The notes under the pieces are model-generated. The model worked only from the letters and a program-made list of their open reading frames with translations. It ran no database searches and was not told the DNA's origin. The translations under genes and the position numbers were made by a program. A stretch of DNA of 64,000 bases from Cytospora piceicola (lineage: Eukaryota; Ascomycota; Sordariomycetes; Diaporthales; Cytosporaceae): the NCBI GenBank assembly GCA_023375675.1, contig JALQBC010000011.1:62001-126000 (forward strand), read 5' to 3'. Shown piece by piece: positions 12,136 to 22,850 of the stretch. Numbering within the stretch: the stretch's first letter is position 1; every line of letters begins with the position of its first letter.

Positions 12136-13956
12136 TCCAAAGACTAAGGAGAGTTGACTGAGTGACCGACCGGCTGGGCGGGCCTTCAGGACCGGGCTCG
12201 GATCCGGGTTCGGGAGGCAGTCGGAGTCCGTTCGGTCAATGTCGGGTGTAGCCTCGAAGTCATGATCCTGGGTCGCCGGCAGGGGATCAACGGTCGGAAC
12301 CCACAGCGATGATTTGTCACGCCCACCGACTACTCCTTCGCTCCGTTCCCCTCGAAACTTGGCATTCCATATCGGGCGCCTAGTGAAACCAACCCACCGC
12401 CGATCTTGCACATCTGATCCCGTGAGGCTGACGGGCCCGAGGCGACAAGGCGGCCCCCCATGACGCGCATCGTCGACGGCTAAACTTGCCCATGCGGATA
12501 CTTTTGAGGTAGCGACTGGCGCTAGGGGTGTTTTCGGACGACAGTGGTTTTTTCGGAGGAATTGAAAAAGAGCAGCCTGGTTGGGAAAACCTTGGAAGCT
12601 GGCAGGTGGGGGTGGAGAGGGTGTTCTGGAGTCTGGACTTAGCTTACCACCATGTAGGTAGGCTACATTGTTTGTAGATGTGTCACAGTGTGTGTAAGAT
12701 CCGGGTTGACGGGTTTTAGGGCGGCTTTCCAGTTCGGCATGGGGCTTTTTGTTCGAAGAAAGCCCACAAAGCCATGGATGCTTGCTTCCTTCATCAGAGG
12801 ATCCTGCGCTTGAGCATGCGAGATATCTTTAGAATGAGGCGAAGCAAAAACGAACCCATCTGATAAGGAGAGAAAGGCCAAGCCAGCCAGGAGCAAGGGC
12901 AGGGGGTGACTTCATTCATGTACGTGAGCCGCCACATCCCAGCGTCCTGGGAATCTGCACCCCATACCAGCCCAACGCGCCGGATAGAAAGAGAAAACGA
13001 GAACACCACGGGTAGGTAGGTCGGGCTGTGCAGACACGGTGTGACCAACATCAGGACCACGCTTACGAGGGGGAGCCTTATTCATGTTTCAACAAATGGA
13101 CGTCGAAACAAGCCTTGCGCGGTTATCTCCCAACCATCCCCACCGTGGCCGACTTCCGAAGGGAGAGGGGGAGACCACGACGACGACGACGTCTAGTCGA
13201 AGGTGAGGAGAAGGGAAGGAAGCAAGGTGCAGGCTCACACGCCGATAGATCAAACCACCTGACCGACATCTGGACGCCCGTGATTCGCCCAGTACCGGTA
13301 TTGAACATTAGTTGGTGTTTGTAGTGGTCCCTCCTTCGGATAGTCTCCGCCTGTACATACATACATAACGTACTAAGTGCAGCATCCGAGGCATATGGCG
13401 AAATGGGGGGCCCTGGGGAGAGGGGACCGTTCATCATGAAGCGACTTTCGCGTGCTGAAATCCTGGGCTGTCAGGGTGTTGCTTGTAAGGGTTTATGCGT
13501 GTCGGTGGAGCGCGCTGGAACCAGACCCTCTCATTGACGCTTGCACTTGTGCACGAAGGGACCCTCAGGCAGGTGGAGAGAGAGCACTGAGAGGTGTTGG
13601 ATGCATGCACGGAGAGGAGGTTGGCAGGTGGTAGTACTGTATGTATGTAACTAACCAGGGACGTATGCGTGTTGCCGAAGGATTTGACAGACCACAGAGC
13701 CCACAATTAAAAAGAAAAATGGAAGTGACTCGTTATTTTCTCCGATGGGGAAAACACAACACTTTGTCGCACCACATATGCTTGCTTTCGGTTGAACTGG
13801 CCGAGAACCAACCACGAGTCCACTTGCGACTGGACGTTGCTGCGGGCTGGAGTCGCGTCGAGTGAGAGAGGATCGTATGTATCCACTGATGACGGCATCG
13901 GGCGCCAGAATCGTGCTCTTTGCTCCAGACCCGCTCCCCATCCCCTCCTGCAAGTA

Positions 13957-13986
13957 TGTGTGTGTGAGTGTGTGTGTGTGTGTGTG
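13957..13986. repeat. (TG)n microsatellite, interrupted once
   Basis: A run of TG dinucleotides with one GAG interruption, in the gene-free region. Confidence 0.9.
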
Positions 13987-16005
13987 GAAGATGCAACGTA
14001 CTGCGACCCTGCACGCCAGGTTTCCCGGGCATTTATCTGGCGTGATTGAGGTTTAGGTTTTTCATCGGCGTCTCAGAGCGTTCGTTATACACCATCGAAA
14101 CGCCTATACAGCAGGGGGTTGAACTGTCCCCTTCCCTCGTTGCCAGTTATCGAACCCACCAACGGCAAGGTCTTGGCCCTGGATATCAAGGTTTGTCGTG
14201 TTAAGCAGATGTGTAATGACATCGGTACCGTCAATCAGCGGGGAGTGAACACGTGCGCGTCATTGAATGAGTTGTTGTGAGCGTCACCAGCCCCGCGCGG
14301 AGAGAGAAGAAGGAATGCCCGTCGCCGTCGACCATGCACTACGCGGCGCGGGAAGTGGCGAGATAAACTGCGACTCCGGCCGATCAGATATGGAAGTCGG
14401 GGGAGGGCGATGTTGCGCAGGGCACAACATCACGGCCGGATTCGTAGAAGCCCAGCCCGCGCATCTTCGTCAGGGAGAAATCGTGACCCCATCTGCTGCA
14501 GGCTGTAGCGCGACTGTCTGGCGTGTGCTGCTGTCGTCAGCAGCCCAGCAGCAACCGATAGGCAAGGTTTATACAAATATGCCGATGAGTGCCGTTGTCC
14601 TCAGTCAAGATCGGGACTAGCCACGGACATGTTGTGCCATTGAGTGCAACCCAAAGGCCCAGGGTAAAATGCAAAGGTAGGATATTAGTATCAATGCTCT
14701 TGATATTGCCTGCCGACACGAGGTCGTGCTGTCAGAAGCAGAATTGCCGGATGAAGCTTTCTGCATCGATACTACAATCCTCTGCTACCTCCAATCCTCA
14801 TTCTGGAAACCCCTAAGAGGCATGCATGCGTGCGACATGCTGGAACGGCTAATCGTGATTTTAATTGTAGGGGGGGAGTGGAGAGCCGCGCGACGAGTTG
14901 TAGCTGGTGGGCATCCTCGATAGATGCATACTGGCCCGTAGCCAGGAAGTTGACCGAAGTACTACCCCGTACCAGTCGCGATTGGCCATACCAGACGGGG
15001 GATAGCGCCTTCGCCAGGTGGGCTGGTCAAAGCAGAGGCCGCGTTATTGGCCGACAGTCCAAGGCATTGGAAACTGCAAAACCCAGATGGCTCCTCTCGC
15101 GTGCATTGGCTGTGGTTGCATGGCCTTCAGGAAGCAGGTCCTCGCGGCGCCGTCAAGGTCGTCGGCGCCGTGAATCGTGAGATCTTCCCTGCCACAAGGA
15201 GTCGTGGTCATCAACGAGCTACCTAGTACCGGTATGCATCGTGGTCCAGACCGGGCCAGTTCTCTGCAGCGTCGTCGGTATGGAATCCGAAAGGCGTGCG
15301 TGGCACCCAGGTACATAGACAGCCATCTGGTCAAGAGCATTCATGTACTTTGGGGCAAGCCACACGGAGATCTGATCAGGGATTGTGGTTTGAGAGAAAA
15401 GGACGGGAAGAGGAATGATTGCTGCGCACAGGTGTCGGCTGCGATACTGTACACGGTGATGAGATTGTAGTGGATCCGCCGTCCCGTCGGTTCGCCCCGA
15501 GTCCGTAATACAAGAAAATTTTAAAGACGACGCTCGGTCCTTTGACCGTGTGGCTGAACGGACTGGCCCGAGCGCACAGCATACGTACTGTAAATGGTTC
15601 TATGATAGGTTCCGAGGTTGTCATCAAGACCCGCGATGCGTTGGTTTGCTTGCTTGCTCGTCGCACCAACGGAGGTGAGGACTTGGCAGCTTTGCATCCT
15701 CTCTTGTTTTTGTTCTGCAGCAAACCCTTCCTATACGCCAAGTCGGAAATCTCTGCATGTGTCTGCAGTGGACACACATATCAGAATATCCCACTGCGAG
15801 CGTAACTACATGCTACGTGCTGTCAGTAGGGGCGATCAATGATGACAGCAGTGCAGAGCATTCGCAGATCTTGTGCCCGTTGAAACCGCTCATATCTGGC
15901 TGGTCCACACACAGCTTTCCCAACAAGCAAAGCGGCCCCGAAGTACCACAACTTCTGTTCATACGCCTTCTGTCGTGAAAAAGGTGGACAATATCCGGTG
16001 CTTCA

Positions 16006-16017
16006 GGGGGGGGGGGG
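16006..16017. repeat. 12-nt poly-G tract
   Basis: Twelve consecutive G residues, 63 bp before a long TG microsatellite. Homopolymer length is prone to sequencing error. Confidence 0.85.
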
Positions 16018-16077
16018 TTATCGGAAAGAGGGGTTGAGGTTTAGCGGTACCTTGATGAAATGATCTACAATCAACTG

Positions 16078-16080
<3 letters not shown>

Positions 16081-16122
<42 letters not shown>
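16081..16122. repeat. (TG)21 microsatellite
   Basis: A perfect 42-nt TG run, the longest pure dinucleotide array in the window. It is able to adopt left-handed DNA and likely to vary between strains. Confidence 0.95.
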
Positions 16123-16123
<1 letters not shown>

Positions 16124-17396
16124 CACAAGGCCATGGGGATCTACCCACCGTCATTCGAACTGTGATTACCCCAGAAAACAGTGTAATAAGAAAGAAAAAG
16201 CAAGTGTGTGGGTGGCTGGTGGACAAGCCATCGGAACAGTTGGAGGCTGCTGATGACTCCTGAGCAAGGGTCCCGAGTGATGTAGATCCGCCAGCAAGGC
16301 AAGTCCCGAATCCTGCGCACCAAGCCGTCGGGCCAGCGCCATGTCAACCCTTCATGTCAACCCTTTTCTGCACTGTGAAATTATACAAAAGCCTCTTGTC
16401 AGCCTCATCGATGCTGGTTTCGGCCAAAGCACCGGGGTTCACACTTCGCTACCAGGGTTCAATCGGAAGAGATCTGCTCGTCCATCAAATGCGTATCGTA
16501 TATCCAGCAGGCGAAATCAGTGAGAGCCCTTGGCACTTGAGGGGTCGACACCCTGGTGAGCTTGAGCCCTTTTGAAGAGATGTGGGGACCCGCAACTGCT
16601 GGAGATGGATGGCGACACGCCCGCTCATCGGCTGTCACCAAGCTTGCGGATAATTATGGTGCGCTACTCAGCAGCTGACTTCAGTAGTCCTTCCGAAAAC
16701 TAGCTTTTTTGTCCTTCATTCATCCATGGCATATTGACTGAAGCGGTGAGCACGTTGCAGGCACACACCTGTCTGGCTGGCGACCGACACTCATTGAGCT
16801 AGGAGCATCCCAGCTGCCCGTGTCCGACTTAGCTCTGAGGCTTGCACGTATCCGATCTTTAGGGGATCTGAGAGACACAAAAACGGGAACAAAAATGATC
16901 GACGATTGGCGTGATGCGGTCCGTCGAGCCCTAAAACCCCAGCTACTGTAGTCTCCCCAACCTGGGACCGTGGTATCGCTTAGCTAGGTCGTTGCTAGCA
17001 ACGGCAGCGCCGATTGACCATCTGGTGTACGAGTGGCTGGACCGATTTCGACCGAGCCGTTGACTAAACGAGCAATCTTCTAGTCGGGACCAGCCAATTT
17101 TCAAGCCATTGTCTGGTGGCTGTTTGTCCCGGTGCCGGTATAGCGGTTGGGGAGAACAATAGATCGCAAAATGTCCGAGACTTCCAGGAGTTTATTGAAA
17201 GCTAGTGATAACTCAAATCCCTATTCTCAAGTAAACAGTATGGTACTGACCAGGTATTGATCCAGGGCGACTGAAGACTCACAAGCGATATGCGGAGAAT
17301 CATCCCATCCTAACAAGTGTCGGCTCGGCCGAATTTCAGGCTGAAAGCGCTGGCGGACAAACATCCTGGGACACACCCTGTCTCGTGGAAGGGGCT

Positions 17397-17459
17397 CTTA
17401 CTGCATGACCTTACTGCATGGCCTTCTGCATGGCCTTATTGCTTGGCCTTACTGCATTG
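17397..17459. repeat. 13-bp minisatellite, five units
   Basis: Five head-to-tail units of consensus CTTACTGCATGGC, of length 13, 13, 12, 13 and 12, with a few substitutions. They lie in the gene-free region and are not part of a convincing coding frame. Confidence 0.85.
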
Positions 17460-19298
17460 TTGTTCATGCCTGATATAGAAAATGGAACCATGTGTCGAGG
17501 CGTAAGGCGATGTGGACTTAGTCCTTGACTTTTTGCCGCATCTCTAGCAATTGTTCCAAGCTGCATACGCGAGTCCATGAGACCGTATTGCTCTGGTATC
17601 TTCCAAAGTACTTGGCCCCTCGCCCCCCCCCTCTCCCTCATACTCAGGGCTTCCTGTATGCCAAAGGCCCAAAGAACGAAATGGAAAAAAACCGCAGCAC
17701 AGGAGTGATTCGGCAGTGCCTCAAATTAGTGGCCAACAATCCCCACACAGGCACCCTTGAATATTTCGGAGGATGATATGTCATTTCCCGGAGCTCAATA
17801 GGTGTGCTGGGCTGCTCGGCGTTGGTAATCCACGGCTCGGGGTCTGTTCAACGCATTCTCTTGGCCTCGATTGTATGATTGTGGTTACGGTAGACTGTAT
17901 AGCTTTGTGTAGCATGCCGAGATATGGATGACTAGGGCATCAGCCCCGTTCTTCGCCCGCTGTGTATATGTATGTTAACCGACCTGCCGTGAAAGGAATA
18001 AGGTTCAGGAACTGTTGAAAGGAGAAGTATGTGGCCAGTGCTTCCTCACCCATGCGCTTATCTCAGACCTGGGTGAGGATACTTAGGGTTATCCAGTGTG
18101 TGGTCGTATGGCGGGGTGCTATGTGTGGGATTGTTTCTGATGGTGTGCCGTTGGTGTGCCGTTGGTGATTGGTGTGGCACACCACAACGGGCCCAACCAA
18201 GTAATACGCTGGTACGGCGGGAGAAAGGGGATCGGGGATGCGATGTCTGCCTCCGGAGCATTGGGTGCCAAAAGCCACGATGTTGTGCAACTCACATCTG
18301 CTGTGTCAGTTGACAGCCAGAATGCAGGGCACAGTTTGGGATTCATCACAATGTACAGACTCTGTACGGGAGGCACAGAAATGTTATCATGATCAATGGG
18401 TACGTGCAGCTTCTGCGGTAGTACTTCGTATCTTGATAGGCAGGCCTCGGTCGGAGTCTGTTCGAGTTGAAGACCCCGAGTCAGTCTCCGTCGCAGCAGG
18501 TGGAAAGCGGTATCGCGGGCTGCATGAACGCCACGAATGCCGTCGCGGTGATGCAAGCTTTCGCCAAAAGAAAATGGCATGTTTGGGGTGGTTTCTACCT
18601 CTATAATGGGCTGGTCGCGCTCCCGATAGGCCTCACCCAGGCTCGAATTTACTGTATAGAAGAGCAATGTGATGCCAATTTTCAGCAAGTCTTTGATTGA
18701 AGGACCGTTCGTGTTGTCGACTTCTTCCCTGATCCCGGACGAAGCACGGACGAAGCACGGGCTACCGCTTTCATGGGGTGGCTTTTTTGGACCTTTTCGT
18801 TCCGTTGTTCATCACGGCCCGCCTGTGGCACCGCCTAGCTCCATCTGCGGCTAGAATTGTCGCCCGAAGATTCTGATGCGATGTTGTGCCATGTTCTGGG
18901 GTTACTTTGAAATGGATGTGCTTTTCGGCGCTTCTTCCCATCTTTCCTTGTTTCGATGACGGTGACTGTTGGCACATGGGCAGCGGGCTTCTGACCAGTC
19001 ATCAGAATACGTCCGTCCATCCGCTCAAATGTGTCGTCAGCCTCCCCCCTGTAGGTGCACGGGGCAGAAGCTGCACCCATGGTTCAGCATCCTGGCGTCT
19101 TGTTGAGAAGCTCGAGATCCGTGTCGATGTGGGCCACTGCAGCCTGCAACAGGGTGGGTGGGGTGAAAGAGGAGATGGTGGGAGGTGCATGGAGGGGTCC
19201 GATGAAAATCTACGACAAGGATTTAGCAGAGCCAATGGTAATGAGGATGGGGGATTTGGGGACCTGTCAGCCTGTGAGGAGGTCAGGACTTAATGTAT

Positions 19299-19320
19299 GT
19301 ACATACGGGTCCGTATGTAC
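19299..19320. repeat. perfect 10-bp inverted repeat with 2-nt spacer
   Basis: GTACATACGG and CCGTATGTAC are perfect reverse complements separated by GT. The element could form a short cruciform or be a symmetric binding site. No gene adjoins it. Confidence 0.8.
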
Positions 19321-20190
19321 GCATGTACGCAAGAAGAATACGCGCATACTACTACATACATCGCTAGACGGGCACCGGGAGGCAGTGCAGGACCGAAAGG
19401 ATTGTGGCCGAAGGAAAAACTGGGCTGGTGACCTCGTCTCTGGTGGTGATATTTCTGCAAACATGGCTTCCCCTTGGGCTTCTTTGCAGAAACTCTGACA
19501 GCAATGCGCGGCTGTTACTTGCCATATCAAGCCATTTGGGCGCTCAGGCTGGTAGACGATTGGATGTGTTGAGGTTGAACTAGGAGGTTTTGCATGACAT
19601 CGCATCGCATCGCATTGCATCCAAGTGGACGTCGTCATGTTCTATTGTTGACGTGGTGGTTGAGCTAACGTGATGATCGACTGTGAGGCTGGACGGCAGC
19701 TGGACGGATGGCAGCACACCATTCCTGCGGCTCTCGCTGCCGGCTTCAGGCTTGCTGGCTGTGATGCTCGGAACTTGACCTCCTCTCTGGATTTTTGCTT
19801 ACGCTGGCCGTCCTGCTTGCTCCAAGGTATTTAGGTTCTCTTGAGACGTAGTCATGGTCGTCGCCATGTCAACACGCACGTCAGCTGCTGATGATACCCA
19901 GGCTTTTGACCCAGGGCAGTTTCATCGGCGATGAGCTATCAGGTCCTCGAATGCCGTTCCGTCCCTCGGCCTCGGGCTGCTCGATTGCATTTTGAAAATC
20001 ATCCGTAGACCCATGGCAGCGTCTGGGGTCTAAGCTGGAACAAGAAGGCATTGCAGCGTAGATCATGCGGGCCTTCGGGTAGCGTTCGATTTATCGGCTT
20101 AGGGTTGGAGGAGTGGGTGCCCAGTACGAAAGTACGAAGAGCAGGGCGGACGATGGGTTTCCAAGAAAATAAAATAGATTTGTCATTCCG

Positions 20191-20210
20191 ACTGACTGAC
20201 TGACTGACTG
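20191..20210. repeat. (ACTG)5 microsatellite
   Basis: Five perfect ACTG units in non-coding DNA. The complementary-phase CAGT array occurs again at 43295-43337. Confidence 0.9.
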
Positions 20211-20460
20211 AGCTTGATGAGGATAGCGAGTTGGTTCCATCGTGTCGTGCCTTGTCTGTTGCAAAGATGCAGCTGGGTACGTTTGCATGGATCGCCATCG
20301 AGATTTAGTTGTTTTGAGGAGTGAGGTTGTAGATGACACGATGTTGGAATCTATAGGTACTAGTATTTAGAAGTACCTGGGTGGTAGTGTATAGAGATGG
20401 ATTAATCAAAGATGTTTTAACTCGGTGTTGAATACGAGGACACGGTACTACTTAGGTGCT

Positions 20461-20500
20461 GTACCTAGGTAAGTATGTATGTACCTAGGTAAGTATGTAT
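20461..20500. repeat. perfect 20-bp tandem duplication containing CCTAGG
   Basis: Positions 20461-20480 and 20481-20500 are identical. Each copy carries the palindrome TACCTAGGTA followed by AGTATGTATG. Confidence 0.9.
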
Positions 20501-21920
20501 GTGAGTATGTAGTGATATCTGGGGCGGGGGAGAAGGTGAGGAGGCCTGGAAGGTGAAAAGAAGAAACAACGCCTTTACGTAGTACTGCGTACGGCATCTA
20601 CAAAAGACTACCTAGGTATACAGTACCTTCAAGCTGGAGCTGCAAGATCGGAACAGGAAAGGACTGTGCAGATACGGTGATACAGGCGGTCCTTTTTGCG
20701 GCGTGCTGCACCACCGATGCACCGTGCAATTGTGCACTGAATACGGTTATATCGGTACGTAGATCCGTATTATGTACGAATCCATATACCCAGGTACTTC
20801 TACACATGTTCCTACCTGGGTACCCAGGTCCATACTTGCCCAGGTGGGCGGACAGAACAAGCGGGAATTTCCGAAACTTCCCCTCCTCCTTCCTGGAGAG
20901 AAAACCAAGTCGGACGTTACAGCAGAACCCCACGCCCAGATACCGTCAAGTCAGTTGCTCCTTCTGTTTCTGATATTGTTTCTCATCCCATTAAACAGAA
21001 ACTCCCGATCGATCTGAGCAGCATCATGAGGTAAGCACCCGAGCACGTACTCTATGACAAGTACACTCTAGGCGTAGTGAACACCTGCTGGGTACCTGTT
21101 TGTGTGGTAGTACAGATTCTGCAGGCTCCCGACAAACCTGGGATACCTACTAAGTACCTAAGTAGGTAAGATAAGCAATTGCCTGTTGCCCGGTTGCCCA
21201 TCCACACACATCCTCGTCCTCCTCCTCCACAAACTACGAATCCCGCCATCGCCATCACTGTCACCGTCATCATCATCGCTCCTTGTCACACGCAACAATT
21301 TGGCTGTACTCCATTGATATTCCGGGAATCATGGGTCTGACGGGGGTCGACCTCGGAAACACTTGTCGCTTCGATACATAGTCTATGTTCATTTTCCCTC
21401 TCCTTCCTTGCCCCCCTTCTGCCCCTCCTCGACCATGGTGTGTCAGGGTGTCAGGGTGTCAAAATGTCAGGATCTCAGGGTGGCCGAACCCTGTGTTGTG
21501 TCTTCCTTCCTGCACCAAGGAGACCCATTACTATGGGAGTCGGTCCAATCCCAGTCTCCTCTCCACATAAACTGTGTACCGCTATGTATGATCAGCAGGC
21601 TGCTCATGCGAGTTTTGTTGCTACGGCTTAGATGAATCAAGTCGCGATACAAAGTACAGTACATACGGCGAAATATCCCTCTATCCCGTACAATAGGTAC
21701 CCACTTGAGTACCCCAGTCCAGATGTCTCTCGCTCCCGATCTACGTATCTCTTTCTCTCTCTCTCTCTCTCGTCTCTCCTCCCTCTCTGAGCTCTCACAC
21801 TGCCTTACTCTCTCACTCTCCGATCTTGTTGTCCATCATGGTTGGCGGTGATCTCCGACCCCCCTTGTCGTCCTCCTCCCATCCATCCTCACCATCTTAT
21901 CTCCTACACACAACAATGAC

Positions 21921-21998
21921 AAGGAAAAGGACAAGGACAAGGACAAGGGCAGGGGCAAGGGCAGGGGCAAGGACATGGGCATGTGCAGGGACAAGGGA
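21921..21998. repeat. hexanucleotide purine array, about 13 units
   Basis: Thirteen consecutive 6-nt units based on AAGGAC, drifting to AAGGGC, AGGGGC and ATGGGC. The array is purine-rich on the plus strand and ends 853 bp before the Zn2Cys6 start codon, so it may lie in that gene's promoter or leader. Confidence 0.85.
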
Positions 21999-22250
21999 AG
22001 CTTGAAGTATGGGTACTGTGGATACTCCGTACTATGGGTTGGTATGGGCACTTATGGGTACGAGCATGGTCCCAAAAACACCACAAGGAGTAATAAGACC
22101 TCTCTGCACCTCTCCTCCAACCAAGCCGCCCACCATAAACCCCTCCATCTGTCGCCATCTACTGCCATCCTCGACCTCCTTACCTCTCTCTGCATCACTC
22201 ATCAGATAGTGTCACCGTCACCATCTCGGTTTCGGTCATCACGGTCACGG

Positions 22251-22278
22251 ACCATATACCATATACCATATACCATAT
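22251..22278. repeat. (ACCATAT)4 repeat
   Basis: Four perfect 7-nt units about 570 bp upstream of the Zn2Cys6 start codon. Confidence 0.9.
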
Positions 22279-22850
22279 ATCCTATACTGTCAATATTCTC
22301 GGCCCTCCACCGAGGATCGCCTAGAGACCACGACACACTCCCAGGGAACTACTACCTCCTCCTCTTCACCGTTTTGTTGTCTGTCTGAGCTTGCGGAGAA
22401 GCCCCAGCACGGCCGACGTCGGTACTGCCCCAGTCATCCTCGTGTCTCACAGCTCCTGGCCCCCTTCTTTCCGAGGGCATCGTTCTGAACCAAACGAGCA
22501 CTTGACAGTTAGTTTTGTCTGGCTGATATCAATCTCCATTGGAAGCTCGACTCCTCACCGGCTCCACAATATCCATGCAGCTCAACAACCATCCATCTTG
22601 CTCCCGCACCCACAACCTATAGCTCCGGCCGGGCATATCGTGATCGACTGCCCAACCACATCCGCCAGCCATTCTTACCCTATCTGGAAAGATTCACTGC
22701 ATCCCACCCTTCATCTATTTCCTCTTCCTGCTTCCTCTTTGCTCTCTCTCCCTCATCCGGCCTTCATACTTTTGCCTCCCAATTCCAACTTGGACAAGCC
22801 AAAAGCCAGCTGTCTGCTGGTTGGCTTGGTCACCTGTCCACCCACTAGCT

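Larger units (their letters stand above)
12136..22850. other. 10.7-kb gene-free region
   Basis: No frame here shows a recognisable domain, and no chain of frames can be spliced into one. The region holds many simple repeats (listed separately), several TACCTAGGTA-type palindromes (20461-20500, 20611-20620, 21147-21170) and, towards its right end, pyrimidine-rich tracts typical of a fungal 5' leader. It most likely serves as the upstream regulatory region and leader of the Zn2Cys6 gene starting at 22851, possibly with non-coding transcripts. Confidence 0.55.

Noticed and set aside
18119..18688. 189-codon minus-strand frame in the gene desert
   Set aside because: No domain, membrane segment or codon bias like the neighbours. 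It overlaps several equally long frames on the other strand.
20170..20215. CRISPR-like or terminal-repeat structure around the ACTG array
   Set aside because: It is a simple tetranucleotide microsatellite with no spacers or flanking direct repeats. CRISPR arrays are not expected in a fungal nucleus.
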